A stretch of DNA of 41,036 nt from Albimonas sp051747505 (lineage in GTDB: Bacteria > Pseudomonadota > Alphaproteobacteria > Rhodobacterales > Rhodobacteraceae). Made by a program: the position numbers and the translations under genes. The notes beneath the pieces are model-generated. The model was given only the letters and a program-made list of their open reading frames with translations, did no database searches and had not been told where the DNA came from. Shown in pieces: positions 8,728-17,475 of the stretch (position 1 is its first letter; each line of letters opens with the position of its first letter). The DNA lies in assembly GCA_051747505.1 (NCBI GenBank), contig JBNJGE010000007.1, forward strand, positions 1 to 41,036, written 5' to 3'.

Positions 8728-9234
8728 ATGACCAGCTGGAAAGACAAGCTGAAACCGATCGCACACCTGCGTCTAGACAGCTTCCAACCACCTGTGATCC
8801 CGGGCAATCGCTGCTTTGCTATGCGAATGTGCTGGTATTGCATCGATGCGCTGCTTCTGCGCGGTTCGCTCGTGGGGCTGCTGCCCTCGCGTGTCAAGGC
8901 GAGCATACTGCGCGCTTTCGGGGCTCGCGTTGGCCAGGGTCTGGTGCTTAAGCCGCGGGTCTCGATCAAGTATCCTTGGTTTCTCGAAATCGGCGATCAC
9001 GTCTGGATCGGCGAGGGCGCTTGGATCGACAACCACACCACCGTGAGGATCGGCAACCATGTATGCATCAGCCAAGGGGCCTACATCTTCACGGGCAATC
9101 ACGACTGGTCAGATCCGGCGTTCGCCTTCGTCTGCAAGCCGATCGAGATCGGAGAAGGTGCCTGGATCACCGCCTTCCAGCGCGTTCCTCCAGGAGCCGT
9201 GATCCCGCCGCACCACGCGTTGGTCGACAAATGA
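8728..9234 (+). CDS. WcaF-like sugar O-acetyltransferase, short C terminus
   Basis: A left-handed beta-helix acyltransferase (hexapeptide repeats) resembling colanic-acid acetyltransferase WcaF; it would acetylate a sugar of the repeat unit. Repeats such as IGDHVWIGEGAWIDNHTTVRIGNHVCISQGAYI are clear, as is the catalytic-loop GNHDW. From the ATG at 8728 it is 168 residues. The last coil and C-terminal helix normal for the family (usual ending with VVAGNPA) are replaced by PPGAVIPPHHALVDK, suggesting a small deletion or frameshift. The stop overlaps the start of the next gene (ATGA). Activity is therefore uncertain. Confidence 0.8.
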   Translation: MTSWKDKLKPIAHLRLDSFQPPVIPGNRCFAMRMCWYCIDALLLRGSLVGLLPSRVKASILRAFGARVGQGLVLKPRVSIKYPWFLEIGDHVWIGEGAWIDNHTTVRIGNHVCISQGAYIFTGNHDWSDPAFAFVCKPIEIGEGAWITAFQRVPPGAVIPPHHALVDK

Positions 9235-10451
9235 GCGGCGTCGTCTTTGTTGTTTATGATAGCACGCCTCTGCACCGGGCTCGCCTTCAAGTGCTGAACC
9301 GGACACTCCCGGTGCAAGTCGTCGAAGTGGTCCGCCGCTCGCAACACTACAACTGGGGTGGTTGGTTCGAAAAACTTGACTATCCGCTCCACGTGCTCTT
9401 CGAGAAACAAGCAGGCGAGGATGAAGAGGATGCTGCGGTTAGCGCGGTTCTCAAACGCCTTCAACCAGAGATCGTCTTTGTACCGGGTTATGGCCGCCGG
9501 TTCGCCCGGACAGTGACCGATTATGCACTGCGCACTGGTACCTCGTCGGTGTTGATCTCGGATTCCACGGCCCGAGAGGGCCGGTCAGACCGGAGAGCCG
9601 AGATGATCAAGCGCTGGATGGTGGGTGCGCATCACGCGGCCTTCGTTGCCGGCACGCCCCAAGCGCGGCAGGTTGCACATCTGGGGATGGCTGAAAGCCG
9701 CATCTTCACCGGCTACGATGTCGTCGACAATAGGCGGATCGCGGCGCAGGCGGATGCAGCGCGTGCAGCGCTGGACGAGATAGAGAACGCACCGGTATCT
9801 GAGCCCGCGCCTTTTCTCTGCGTGTCGCGGCTGGTGTGGCAAAAGAATCTTGACACGCTAATCGACGCCTTTGCCATCTTCGCTCGTCGCGCGCCCTACA
9901 GCCGCCGTGTGTTGCACATTGTCGGCTACGGCCCGCTGCAGGAGGTTCTGCAGGCCCGCATCGACGCCGCCGGCATGACCGCGCGCATCCGCCTGCTGGG
10001 TGGGGTCGATTACCGTGAGATGCCGCGCCACTATGCTAAGGCGGCCGCCTTCGTGCTCGCTAGCAGTTCCGAGCCTTGGGGGCTCGTCGTCAACGAGGCA
10101 ATGGCCGCGGGGCTGCCGGTGGCGATCTCCGCCGCGGTGGGCTGCGCCGAGGATCTGGTGCAGGAGGGGCGCAACGGCTTCGTCTTCGAGCCCGAAGACG
10201 TTGCTGCGATTGCCGACGCGTTGGTGGCGCTGGACATGGATGCGGAAGCTCGTGCCGCGATGGGCCGTGCGAGCCGAGAGATCATTGCGAGCTGGACGCT
10301 CCAGCGATTCGCCGACGGTGCCGCCGCGGCTGCCAGCGCTGCAAAGGCGATGTGCCTGCCCGGCGCGGCCCGGCTTCGGGGGCGCGCTGCTATTGCTCTG
10401 CTGCGCCGCCGCCGCGACCGGGTGCGGGGCTTCGAAGGCCGGAAGAGCTAG
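9231..10451 (+). CDS. GT4-family glycosyltransferase
   Basis: A 406-residue GT-B fold glycosyltransferase expected to add one sugar of the repeat unit at the cytoplasmic membrane face. The C-terminal donor-binding half shows FLCVSRLVWQKNLDTLIDAF, then HIVGYGPL, the segment AFVLASSSEPWGLVVNEAMAAGLPVAIS with the EX7E-type motif, and ENGF-like GRNGFVFEP. The N-terminal half is less typical. The start overlaps the acetyltransferase stop by four bases and the next gene begins 3 bases after the stop, so translation is probably coupled. Confidence 0.9.
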   Translation: MSGVVFVVYDSTPLHRARLQVLNRTLPVQVVEVVRRSQHYNWGGWFEKLDYPLHVLFEKQAGEDEEDAAVSAVLKRLQPEIVFVPGYGRRFARTVTDYALRTGTSSVLISDSTAREGRSDRRAEMIKRWMVGAHHAAFVAGTPQARQVAHLGMAESRIFTGYDVVDNRRIAAQADAARAALDEIENAPVSEPAPFLCVSRLVWQKNLDTLIDAFAIFARRAPYSRRVLHIVGYGPLQEVLQARIDAAGMTARIRLLGGVDYREMPRHYAKAAAFVLASSSEPWGLVVNEAMAAGLPVAISAAVGCAEDLVQEGRNGFVFEPEDVAAIADALVALDMDAEARAAMGRASREIIASWTLQRFADGAAAAASAAKAMCLPGAARLRGRAAIALLRRRRDRVRGFEGRKS

Positions 10452-10454
10452 ACG

Positions 10455-11606
10455 ATGCGCGTCCTGCTGCTGACGCATTGGCTGTCGAACCATGGCGGCG
10501 GCGTTCCGACGGTCGTGGCTGCCCTAGCCCGCGCCATAGCCGATCTCGACGGCATCGAGGTGTATGTCAGCGGCCTCGTGAAAGACGTGGCGGAACGGGC
10601 CCACCAGGACTGGGGCACTGCGACCGTCGATCCGGTCGTTCCCAAGGAGTCGCGCCTAATCGGGTATGCACCCGAGATTGACAGGCTGATCGTGAGGCTC
10701 GCGCCGGACGTGGTGCATCTGCATGGGCTTTGGACCTACCCCTCGATCGCCGCTGCCAGGTGGCGTGTGCGCAGCCCCGAAAGTCGGCTGGTGATCTCGC
10801 CACATGGCATGCTGGAGCCCTGGGCGCTGGCCAATTCCGGCTGGAAGAAGCGGCTGGCCGGCGCGGTCTTTCAGCGCTGGGCCTGTGCGCACGCCGATCT
10901 GCTGCATGGGCTCACCTCAGCCGAGACTGCGGAGATCCGCGCCTATTGCGGGCCCAAACCGGTGGCCGAGATCCCCAACGGGGTGACTCTGCCCGCACCG
11001 GACGGCACCCCAGCGGCGCTGCGTACGGCTCGGCGGATGCTCTATCTTGGCCGCATTCACCCCAAGAAGAACCTTGGCTTCTTGCTGGACCTATGGGCAC
11101 GCAGCGATGCGGCGGCGAAGGACTGGACCTTGCAGATCGCTGGCTGGGACCAGGAAGGCACGCAGGCGCGACTGCAGGCGCAGGCCCGCGCGCTCGGCAT
11201 CGCCGACAATGTCGTCTTTTCCGGTCCTCTCTTCGGCGCTGACAAGGACGCAGCCTTCCGCAACGCGGACGCCTTTGTGCTACCTTCGCTCAGCGAGGGG
11301 TTGCCGATGGTCGTGCTTGAAGCGTGGAGTCACGATCTGCCGGTGCTGATGACCGACGCCTGCAACCTCCCGGACGGGTTCGCACAGGGTGCCGCCCAGC
11401 GGCTGGAAGCCGCTGATATCGAACGAGGCAGCCGCGACCTCACGGCTTTCCTATCACAGCCCGGCGAGGCGCTGGTCGCGATGGGTGCTGCGGGGTACAG
11501 GCTTGTGCGACAGAGTTATCCTTGGGAAGCGATCGGCCGGAAGTTCATCGCCGCCTACGGTTGGACTCTGGGGCGGCGTGACAAACCGGATTTCATTCGT
11601 GAATAA
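10455..11606 (+). CDS. GT4-family glycosyltransferase
   Basis: A 383-residue GT-B glycosyltransferase. The N terminus MRVLLLTHWLSNHGGGVPTV is the usual acceptor-domain opening with a Gly-rich loop. HLHGLW and ISPHGMLEPWAL follow, as in WcaC/WcaI-like enzymes. The donor half has MLYLGRIHPKKNLGFLLD and AFVLPSLSEGLPMVVLEAWSHDLPVL with the EX7E motif. It is predicted to add a sugar to the growing lipid-linked unit. It overlaps the following sulfotransferase start if the GTG at 11599 is used. Confidence 0.91.
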   Translation: MRVLLLTHWLSNHGGGVPTVVAALARAIADLDGIEVYVSGLVKDVAERAHQDWGTATVDPVVPKESRLIGYAPEIDRLIVRLAPDVVHLHGLWTYPSIAAARWRVRSPESRLVISPHGMLEPWALANSGWKKRLAGAVFQRWACAHADLLHGLTSAETAEIRAYCGPKPVAEIPNGVTLPAPDGTPAALRTARRMLYLGRIHPKKNLGFLLDLWARSDAAAKDWTLQIAGWDQEGTQARLQAQARALGIADNVVFSGPLFGADKDAAFRNADAFVLPSLSEGLPMVVLEAWSHDLPVLMTDACNLPDGFAQGAAQRLEAADIERGSRDLTAFLSQPGEALVAMGAAGYRLVRQSYPWEAIGRKFIAAYGWTLGRRDKPDFIRE

Positions 11607-12555
11607 AGTCATTTCATCGCAGGGTGCCGATCTGCCGATTGTCGCCATCCTAGGGGCGGGACGGTCGGGCACCAATCTGTTGGCGGATGTCATCTCGGCC
11701 GAGGATGTGTTCCTGAACATGGTCGAGAACCGGTATGTCTGGAACTATAGGCAGGCCACCTTCGACCATGACGTTCGCCGTGCCGACGAAGCGACCGAAC
11801 CTGTGGCGCGTTTCATCCGGCTCTTCTTTGCCGCGCATGCCGAGCGGTCGGGCCAAGTGCCGATCGACAAAACGCCCAGCAACATCTTTCGAATCCCGTT
11901 CCTGACCGCAGTCTTCCCGCGGATAAAGATACTGCACGTGATCCGGGACGGGCGCGCCAACATCTATTCGCGGCTGCGCGAATGGCAGGGCGGCAACGCG
12001 GTGGTCGCGGGACAGACAGCCGACGGCAAAGTAGAGACCCGCAAGGACTATCGCAGCGCGCTGCTGCGCCGGCGCCTGGAGCGAATCAGCGACATGATGC
12101 ATACGGGCAGCCTGCCGGCTTCCCGCATTCCGGCCTTTCTCTACGACAATGTACCCACGTATCTCGTGCAGACGCTGTTCGGACGCGCGCCGCGCTACGG
12201 CGAGCGATTTCCAGGTATGTCGACGCATCTGAAGGCGCACGGTTTGCTGGAGACCGCCGGCGCGCAGTGGCGCGAAGGCGTGATGCAGGCCGTAACCGCC
12301 GGGTGTCGACTCGGTCCCGAGCGTTATCTGCAGCTGCGTTACGAGGATCTGCTCGACCAGCCGGAGCCGACCTGGGATCGGATCGCCGCCTTCCTCGGGA
12401 TTTCCTCGGATGGTGGAGGGCGGGCCTATCTTCTTGATAGTATCCGCCCTAACGCCGCCCCGGATTGGGGCAACCCGGCGCATGCTGATTTCCTCGCCCG
12501 ACTGGAGCCACACATCCGGCCCACTTGCGCATTTCTCGGCTATAAATGGAACTGA
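11599..12555 (+). CDS. Sulfotransferase (first of three)
   Basis: A 318-residue PAPS-dependent sulfotransferase, predicted to place sulfate on a hydroxyl of a sugar. The 5'-phosphosulfate loop is GAGRSGTNLL at about 19-28 and the 3'-phosphate-binding segment is VIRDGRANIYS at about 114-124 with conserved Arg and Ser. The C-terminal part has the usual RYEDLLDQPEPTWDRIAAFLG. GTG at 11599 is chosen because it overlaps the end of the previous gene by eight bases; GTG at 11578 is the alternative. It is followed by the flippase start inside its own last codons. No PAPS-synthesis genes lie in the window. Confidence 0.88.
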   Translation: MNKVISSQGADLPIVAILGAGRSGTNLLADVISAEDVFLNMVENRYVWNYRQATFDHDVRRADEATEPVARFIRLFFAAHAERSGQVPIDKTPSNIFRIPFLTAVFPRIKILHVIRDGRANIYSRLREWQGGNAVVAGQTADGKVETRKDYRSALLRRRLERISDMMHTGSLPASRIPAFLYDNVPTYLVQTLFGRAPRYGERFPGMSTHLKAHGLLETAGAQWREGVMQAVTAGCRLGPERYLQLRYEDLLDQPEPTWDRIAAFLGISSDGGGRAYLLDSIRPNAAPDWGNPAHADFLARLEPHIRPTCAFLGYKWN

Positions 12556-13880
12556 GATCGGTACCCATGCTCAGACAGCTAATGCAGCACCTGGAACGCA
12601 CCGACGGTGGGCTGTTCCTGTCTGTTATGGGCGGTGTGCGCTGGTCGCTGCTGTTCCGCGTCTCCGGCGCAGCCTTTGCCTTCGCGATTGCGGTTTTGAC
12701 GGCACGGCTGCTTGACGTTGAGGGTTACGGCCAGCTGCAATACGTTCTCGGCGTGCTCAACATCGTCTTCGTGTTGGGCGGGCTGGGACTAGCGAAGATC
12801 GTGATCCGCGAGATCGCAGTAGCCACTAACGAGGCCCGCTGGGGTCAGCCCCGCGGGGCGTTGCTCTTTGCGACCCTGTCGGGTGCCACCGCTACCCTCC
12901 TATTCGGACTAGTGGCCTACTGGAGCGCCATTCGGTCCGCGCAGTCTGACCTCACCGGTCTCTTCATCCTCGGATTGGGTGTGTTTCTGTTGCGCCAGAT
13001 CCAAGTGCCCCTAGCCTCCTTCATGAACGGGCTGCGGCGCATCTCCTTCGCCGGGCTGGGGGATTTCCTGCGCGACATGATCATCGTGATAACACTGTTG
13101 GGACTCTTGCTCAGCGGCAGCGCGGATCGCGTCTCGGCACAGGACGTGATGCTGGTCCGGCTCTGTTCCGCGGTGCTGATCCTGACGCTGCTAGTCGTAC
13201 TCTACCGGCGTGTCTCCCGTGAGCTGCCTGGGGACTGGCTCGGCACGCCGCACGATTTCGCACCCGGCGCCTGGCTGCGGGCAGGACTTCCGCTGATGTT
13301 GGTCGCCGCGACATCAGTCCTGCTGCAGAATACCGACATCATTATGCTGGGCCTGTTGTCCGGCCCCGATGACGTTGGGCTCTACCATGCCGCCAGCCGG
13401 AGTCAGGTTCTGGTCATCGCCGCGGTCGGGATCACAGTCATGCCGCTCGCTCCTGTAGTCTCGAGCCTCCATGCGCAGAGGAAGATTGGAGAACTTCGCC
13501 GGCTGGTGCGGAAGACCACGACGTTTTCCGTGTGCGTTGCCCTGCCCGGCACGATGGCCCTTGTGCTGTTTGCTGAAGAGCTCCTGCTCCTGTTTGGCCC
13601 CGATTTTCCAACCGCGGCGTCCGCCATGCGGATCCTCGCCGTCTTCGCGATGGCTTACACTTTCTTCGGACCCGCAGAGCTGCTTCTGATCATGACCGAC
13701 CATCAGGTAGCGGCGGGAATCATTGCAGGCAGTGCGGCCGTACTGAACGGCGTGCTCAACCTTGCACTCATTCCGAGCTTCGGATTGGAGGGGGCCGCGC
13801 TGGCCACCGGCATCAGCACCCTGATCCTCAAAATGACACTGTGGCTCTACGTCGGCCAAAATATTTGGAAAAACAGATAG
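12546..13880 (+). CDS. Wzx-type oligosaccharide flippase
   Basis: A 444-residue integral membrane protein of the MOP exporter superfamily with 12 or more hydrophobic segments and few other features, matching polysaccharide flippases. It would carry the undecaprenyl-linked repeat unit to the periplasmic side. Typical features are the N-terminal LTARLLDVEGYGQLQYV segment and the later DDVGLYHAASR segment. The ATG at 12546 overlaps the sulfotransferase stop by ten bases; ATG at 12567 is an alternative. Its place beside the glycosyltransferases and a Wzy-like gene supports a Wzx/Wzy pathway. Confidence 0.9.
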   Translation: MELRSVPMLRQLMQHLERTDGGLFLSVMGGVRWSLLFRVSGAAFAFAIAVLTARLLDVEGYGQLQYVLGVLNIVFVLGGLGLAKIVIREIAVATNEARWGQPRGALLFATLSGATATLLFGLVAYWSAIRSAQSDLTGLFILGLGVFLLRQIQVPLASFMNGLRRISFAGLGDFLRDMIIVITLLGLLLSGSADRVSAQDVMLVRLCSAVLILTLLVVLYRRVSRELPGDWLGTPHDFAPGAWLRAGLPLMLVAATSVLLQNTDIIMLGLLSGPDDVGLYHAASRSQVLVIAAVGITVMPLAPVVSSLHAQRKIGELRRLVRKTTTFSVCVALPGTMALVLFAEELLLLFGPDFPTAASAMRILAVFAMAYTFFGPAELLLIMTDHQVAAGIIAGSAAVLNGVLNLALIPSFGLEGAALATGISTLILKMTLWLYVGQNIWKNR

Positions 13881-13887
13881 GTCCCAC

Positions 13888-14589
13888 ATGCCGGTTTTTC
13901 ACGACTACAATTTAATTTTTATCCATATCCCTAAAAATGCCGGAAGATCCATTGAGGAGGCTTTTCTCGGGGAGGGCTGGCAGCACTCGGGAAAACGGTC
14001 TTGGCTAAATGCCGGGGCGAAATGGCTGCTACGGTGGACATCCAGCCACCGTCCGCACCGCGAACTGCTCGGCAGCCTTGACTATACCTTCGCGGCCCAG
14101 CACATGACGTTGCGCGAGCTCACCGAACTCGGACTCGTCACAGCCCGCACCTGTCCCGGATTCAGAAGTTTCGCGATCGTGCGGAACCCATATGACAGGG
14201 CGGTTTCATCTGTGTTCCACCATTTCGGCCCGGAACTGCGATTGGGTCGCCGTGAGATCCGCGACAAGGCGGGTTTCACCTCCGCCCTGCGCAGTTGGTT
14301 GGACCATGATCCCTCGGATCATAACCAGATCGCTCATCGCCGGCCGCAGTTCGATTTCCTAACACTACGGGGCGACGAAGTCGACGTGGACGAGGTCATT
14401 CGATACGAGCGGTTGTCGGACGATCTTGCGGCGTTCTGCAAGCGCAACGAACTGCCGCCGATCAAGCTAGGATGGGCAGGAAAGAATAAGCGCAGGCGCG
14501 ACTATCGAGAGTATTTCTCGGATGAGTCGCGTGCGTACTTTGAGGAATGGTTCATTGATGATATTGAGCGCCTAGGTTACAAATACTAA
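13888..14589 (+). CDS. Sulfotransferase of the Sulfotransfer_2 type (second of three)
   Basis: A 233-residue protein like the carbohydrate (chondroitin/heparan type) sulfotransferases. The N-terminal IFIHIPKNAGRSIEEAF contains the HIPKxAGxS phosphosulfate loop (about 13-21), and FAIVRNPYDRAVSSVFHH near 95-110 is the 3'-phosphate-binding segment with Arg and Ser. The C-terminal YREYFSDESRAYFEEWF is also typical. It starts 7 bases after the flippase. The DNA here is clearly more AT-rich than the left part of the island, which suggests a different source for this stretch. Confidence 0.88.
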   Translation: MPVFHDYNLIFIHIPKNAGRSIEEAFLGEGWQHSGKRSWLNAGAKWLLRWTSSHRPHRELLGSLDYTFAAQHMTLRELTELGLVTARTCPGFRSFAIVRNPYDRAVSSVFHHFGPELRLGRREIRDKAGFTSALRSWLDHDPSDHNQIAHRRPQFDFLTLRGDEVDVDEVIRYERLSDDLAAFCKRNELPPIKLGWAGKNKRRRDYREYFSDESRAYFEEWFIDDIERLGYKY

Positions 14590-14682
14590 ATATGGGCAGT
14601 ACCACCGATGGCATCGAGTGAGCGGCGCTTTTTGTAATAAAATAAAAAGAGAAATGATCAAAAAATTACTGGTAATTAATTA

Positions 14683-16080
14683 ATGTTGAATGAGATCTTA
14701 TTCGAAGAGTTAGCTTACGCCATTTTTCTGGCGGCCTGCATTGCGTCCTTTGTTCGCGTCTTTCGCAGGCCTCAGCTCTTCCTCACATTCCCCGTCGTGG
14801 CAGGCGCAATTTGGCTGGTCTATATTGCACCGCAGGCGTTTGGTATTCTTTACAATCCCATCCATCTTTCCTCGGATATGTTCCAACAGGGCTACGCCCA
14901 GACCATGATCATGTGCACGCTTTGTGTGCTGATGGGCATATGGGGATGGCGTGCTCGCCTTGGGGGGAAGAAAATCGGGCCCGAGATCTCTGCCGGCAAT
15001 TTCAACGTTCACCCCCGACGGCTCATGGTGTCTGGGTCAGTACTAACGCTGTTGGGGATTGCCGCCTTCTTCCTGATCACGAGCCAGACCGGCGGGATCA
15101 TAGGGTATTATAGCATCGGCGGCAGCTATGCGCTCGACTGGCGGGGAAGCGAAGTTATTGCATCATTTTTTATGCTGGTATTTTTGAATCTAGGCGCAAT
15201 TATCCTGCTGTTCTCCTTCTTCCTAAGGCCAGCTCTGCTGACCGCGATAATGGCCCTCATCGCCCTCGCGCCGACCATCGCCGACATCGTCATCCTCAAT
15301 CGCCGAGGCGACGTGGTGAACTTGGCTATCTCCGTGATGGCCCCGGCGTTCTTCGTTCGCAACTGGGTGCCCAGCCGCAGTCTGATTCTTGGGGGGGCCG
15401 TGGTGGGCATGTTCGTCGTCTTCACCTTCCCTGTGATCCGCGGTGCGTTCCTGATCGGCGCAAAACAGGACGTGAATATCTTGGAGGCCTTCCACGTTGC
15501 GCTTTTCGATCAAGTTCTAGGCGGTACGACGCACAAAGAATTCAACAACTCTATCGGGATCGTAGCCTCTACCGACCAAGTCGGTAGTCTCGGCTATGGT
15601 GCTTTCATGTGGAATAGCTGGATCAAGACCTCCATCCCTAGGACACTGTTCGGCCAAGATGCGAAGGACTTTCTTAGCTTTACCGATGTGTCGCTCGACA
15701 ATATCAGCGAACAAGCTTATGGCTGGACCCCGGTTTGGTACCAAAGCCGCAGTGCTGCCGCGCTTCTTTTTGCCGATTTCTGGTATTTTGGATGTTTGCT
15801 ATTCTACGGTATGGGACATGCGTTTGCTGCAATGTTTTCCGGCATGAGAAACGGAGACATCGCTAGACAAATTCAATACTCTGCCTTCTTGCTCCTGCTG
15901 CCTCACTGGATTGCGGAAGGCTTTTACAAGGCACCGCGCAACATCATCATGACCATTTTTATCTTGGGGATCGTCATGGCCTACGCGCGCGCGTCGCGCC
16001 TCCGGCGCGGCTCCAGGGCGCAGCCGAGCGAGTTGCACGGGCCTCTCCTACAGGGGCGCGGACATGGTCGAGACCCTTGA
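14683..16080 (+). CDS. Wzy-like repeat-unit polymerase
   Basis: A polytopic membrane protein of 465 residues with about ten hydrophobic segments and no other recognisable domain. It resembles O-antigen/oligosaccharide repeat-unit polymerases, a family defined mostly by topology; its place after the flippase supports this. Such enzymes join repeat units in the periplasm. The last about 30 codons (from near 15985) are abruptly GC-rich and Arg-rich, unlike the rest, and run up to an IS3-type element. The native C terminus was probably replaced by a rearrangement. No good ribosome site precedes the ATG, which is in an A/T-rich leader (14590-14682). Confidence 0.75.
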   Translation: MLNEILFEELAYAIFLAACIASFVRVFRRPQLFLTFPVVAGAIWLVYIAPQAFGILYNPIHLSSDMFQQGYAQTMIMCTLCVLMGIWGWRARLGGKKIGPEISAGNFNVHPRRLMVSGSVLTLLGIAAFFLITSQTGGIIGYYSIGGSYALDWRGSEVIASFFMLVFLNLGAIILLFSFFLRPALLTAIMALIALAPTIADIVILNRRGDVVNLAISVMAPAFFVRNWVPSRSLILGGAVVGMFVVFTFPVIRGAFLIGAKQDVNILEAFHVALFDQVLGGTTHKEFNNSIGIVASTDQVGSLGYGAFMWNSWIKTSIPRTLFGQDAKDFLSFTDVSLDNISEQAYGWTPVWYQSRSAAALLFADFWYFGCLLFYGMGHAFAAMFSGMRNGDIARQIQYSAFLLLLPHWIAEGFYKAPRNIIMTIFILGIVMAYARASRLRRGSRAQPSELHGPLLQGRGHGRDP

Positions 16081-16166
16081 GAGGGCGCTCTGAGCCCTGA
16101 GAACTGGACCGCCCCGAGCTGGAAACCCGGGTATCCCGTCCTGGGCCGGCGAAGGAGCGGAGACCG

Positions 16167-16469
16167 ATGAAGGCGAGCAAGTTCTCGGACGCGCAGAAGG
16201 CGTTCATTCTCAAGCAGGCCGAGGAGGGCGTCCCGATCGGCGACGTCTGCCGCAAGGCCGGGATCAGCCAGGCCACGTTCTACGCCTGGCGCAAGAAGTA
16301 CGCCGGCCTGCTGCCGAGCGAGATGCGACGACTGAAGGCGCTGGAAGACGAGAACGCGCGGCTGAAGAAGCTCGTCGCGGAGCTCAGCCTGGACAAGGAG
16401 ATGGCGAGCCTTTGTCCGCCATTGGTCCGAGGACAACGGCGAGCGGACGTCGTGCGCCGAAAAATCTGA
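16167..16469 (+). CDS. IS3-family transposase OrfA
   Basis: 100 residues with a helix-turn-helix (SDAQKAFILKQAEEGVPIGDVCRKAGISQATFYAWRKKY region, about 7-48) and a leucine-zipper-like coiled coil (KALEDENARLKKLVAELSLDKEM). It binds the IS ends and provides the N terminus of the full transposase. Compared with relatives there seem to be about 14 extra residues between DKEM and the final DVVRRKI. OrfA ends at 16469, beside a run of five A at 16460-16464 suited to a -1 ribosomal slip into OrfB. Confidence 0.87.
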   Translation: MKASKFSDAQKAFILKQAEEGVPIGDVCRKAGISQATFYAWRKKYAGLLPSEMRRLKALEDENARLKKLVAELSLDKEMASLCPPLVRGQRRADVVRRKI

Positions 16470-17305
16470 AGCCGGCTCGGATGCGAGCTCTGGTCGACGG
16501 GCTGTGCTGCGACTGGGCCGTTTCGATCCGTCGGGCCTGTGGGGCGCTGCGGATGGAGCGGTCGACGTATCACTATCGCTCCCGTCGCTCCGATCCGGCG
16601 GCGCTCCCGGAGCGCATCAGGGAGATCTGCGAGACGCGCGTGCGCTATGGATATCGGCGGGTGCACGTGCAGCTTCGACGCGAGGGTTGGGACGTGAACC
16701 ACAAGAGAGTTCGCCGCATTTACAGCGAGTTGGGCCTTCAGCTGCGCAACAAGTCGCCGAAGCTGCGGGTGAAGGCGAAGCTGCGCGAGGACCGCTGCAA
16801 GCCGACCCGGGCGAACGAGACCTGGGCGATGGACTTCGTCCATGACCAGCTCGCCACGGGGCGGAAGCTGCGGGTGCTGACCATCGTCGACACCTTCTCC
16901 AGGTTCTCGCCGGCGGTCGATCCGAGGTTCAGCTACCGGGGCGAGGACGTGGTCGCGACACTGGATCGGGTCTGCGCCGAAGTCGGCTTCCCGAAGGCCA
17001 TCCGCGTCGACCAGGGCAGCGAGTTCATCAGCCGCGACCTGGACCTGTGGGCCTATCGGCATGACGTGGTCCTGGACTTCTCGCGGCCCGGAAAGCCCAC
17101 AGACAACGCCTTCATCGAGGCGTTCAACGGCAAGTTCCGCCAGGAATGCCTCAGCGCCCACTGGTTCCTGAGCCTTGCCGACGCCCGCGAAAAGATGGAG
17201 GCTTGGCGCAGGTTCTACAACGAGGACCGACCCCACAGCGCGATCGGGTGCAACGTCCCGATATCGCTCACCGTCGTCGACGGCCCGCCCGGCCAGCCGT
17301 CATGA
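16412..17305 (+). CDS. IS3-family transposase OrfB (integrase core)
   Basis: A DDE integrase-core protein of the rve type, normally made as an OrfA-OrfB fusion by -1 frameshifting. The catalytic triad is seen in AMDFVHD, RVDQGSEF and the later DNAFIEAFNGKFRQECL, with the conserved YNEDRPHSAIG close to the C terminus. The HTH_21-like segment (RRACGALRMERSTYHYRSR, then YGYRRVHVQLRREGW) is also present. It appears intact, so the element may be active. Confidence 0.9.
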   Translation: MSAIGPRTTASGRRAPKNLKPARMRALVDGLCCDWAVSIRRACGALRMERSTYHYRSRRSDPAALPERIREICETRVRYGYRRVHVQLRREGWDVNHKRVRRIYSELGLQLRNKSPKLRVKAKLREDRCKPTRANETWAMDFVHDQLATGRKLRVLTIVDTFSRFSPAVDPRFSYRGEDVVATLDRVCAEVGFPKAIRVDQGSEFISRDLDLWAYRHDVVLDFSRPGKPTDNAFIEAFNGKFRQECLSAHWFLSLADAREKMEAWRRFYNEDRPHSAIGCNVPISLTVVDGPPGQPS

Positions 17306-17475
17306 CGAAGCCCGGGATTTCCAGAGCCGGGCGGTCCAGGGTTCCGGTTCAGCGCAAAGCTCTGAGGGCTCTACCCTGCCGCAGATGCGAAACGGGGCTC
17401 AAGTCTTCGCAAATCGGTGTCTCATGAATCGAGGGCCGTACAGTCTCCACTCAATCGGGGTAGGATCAGATTGCA

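Larger units (their letters stand above)
16104..17339 (+). mobile_element. IS3-family (IS407-like) insertion sequence
   Basis: Imperfect inverted repeats beginning CTGGACCGCCC mark the ends (16104 onward, and the complement of about 17312-17339). They enclose overlapping orfA and orfB in a total of about 1.24 kb, the size of IS407-type elements. I see no clean target duplication. It separates the polymerase from the third sulfotransferase and interrupts the otherwise continuous polysaccharide operon. Its insertion would be expected to reduce transcription of the downstream genes unless they have their own promoter. Confidence 0.75.
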
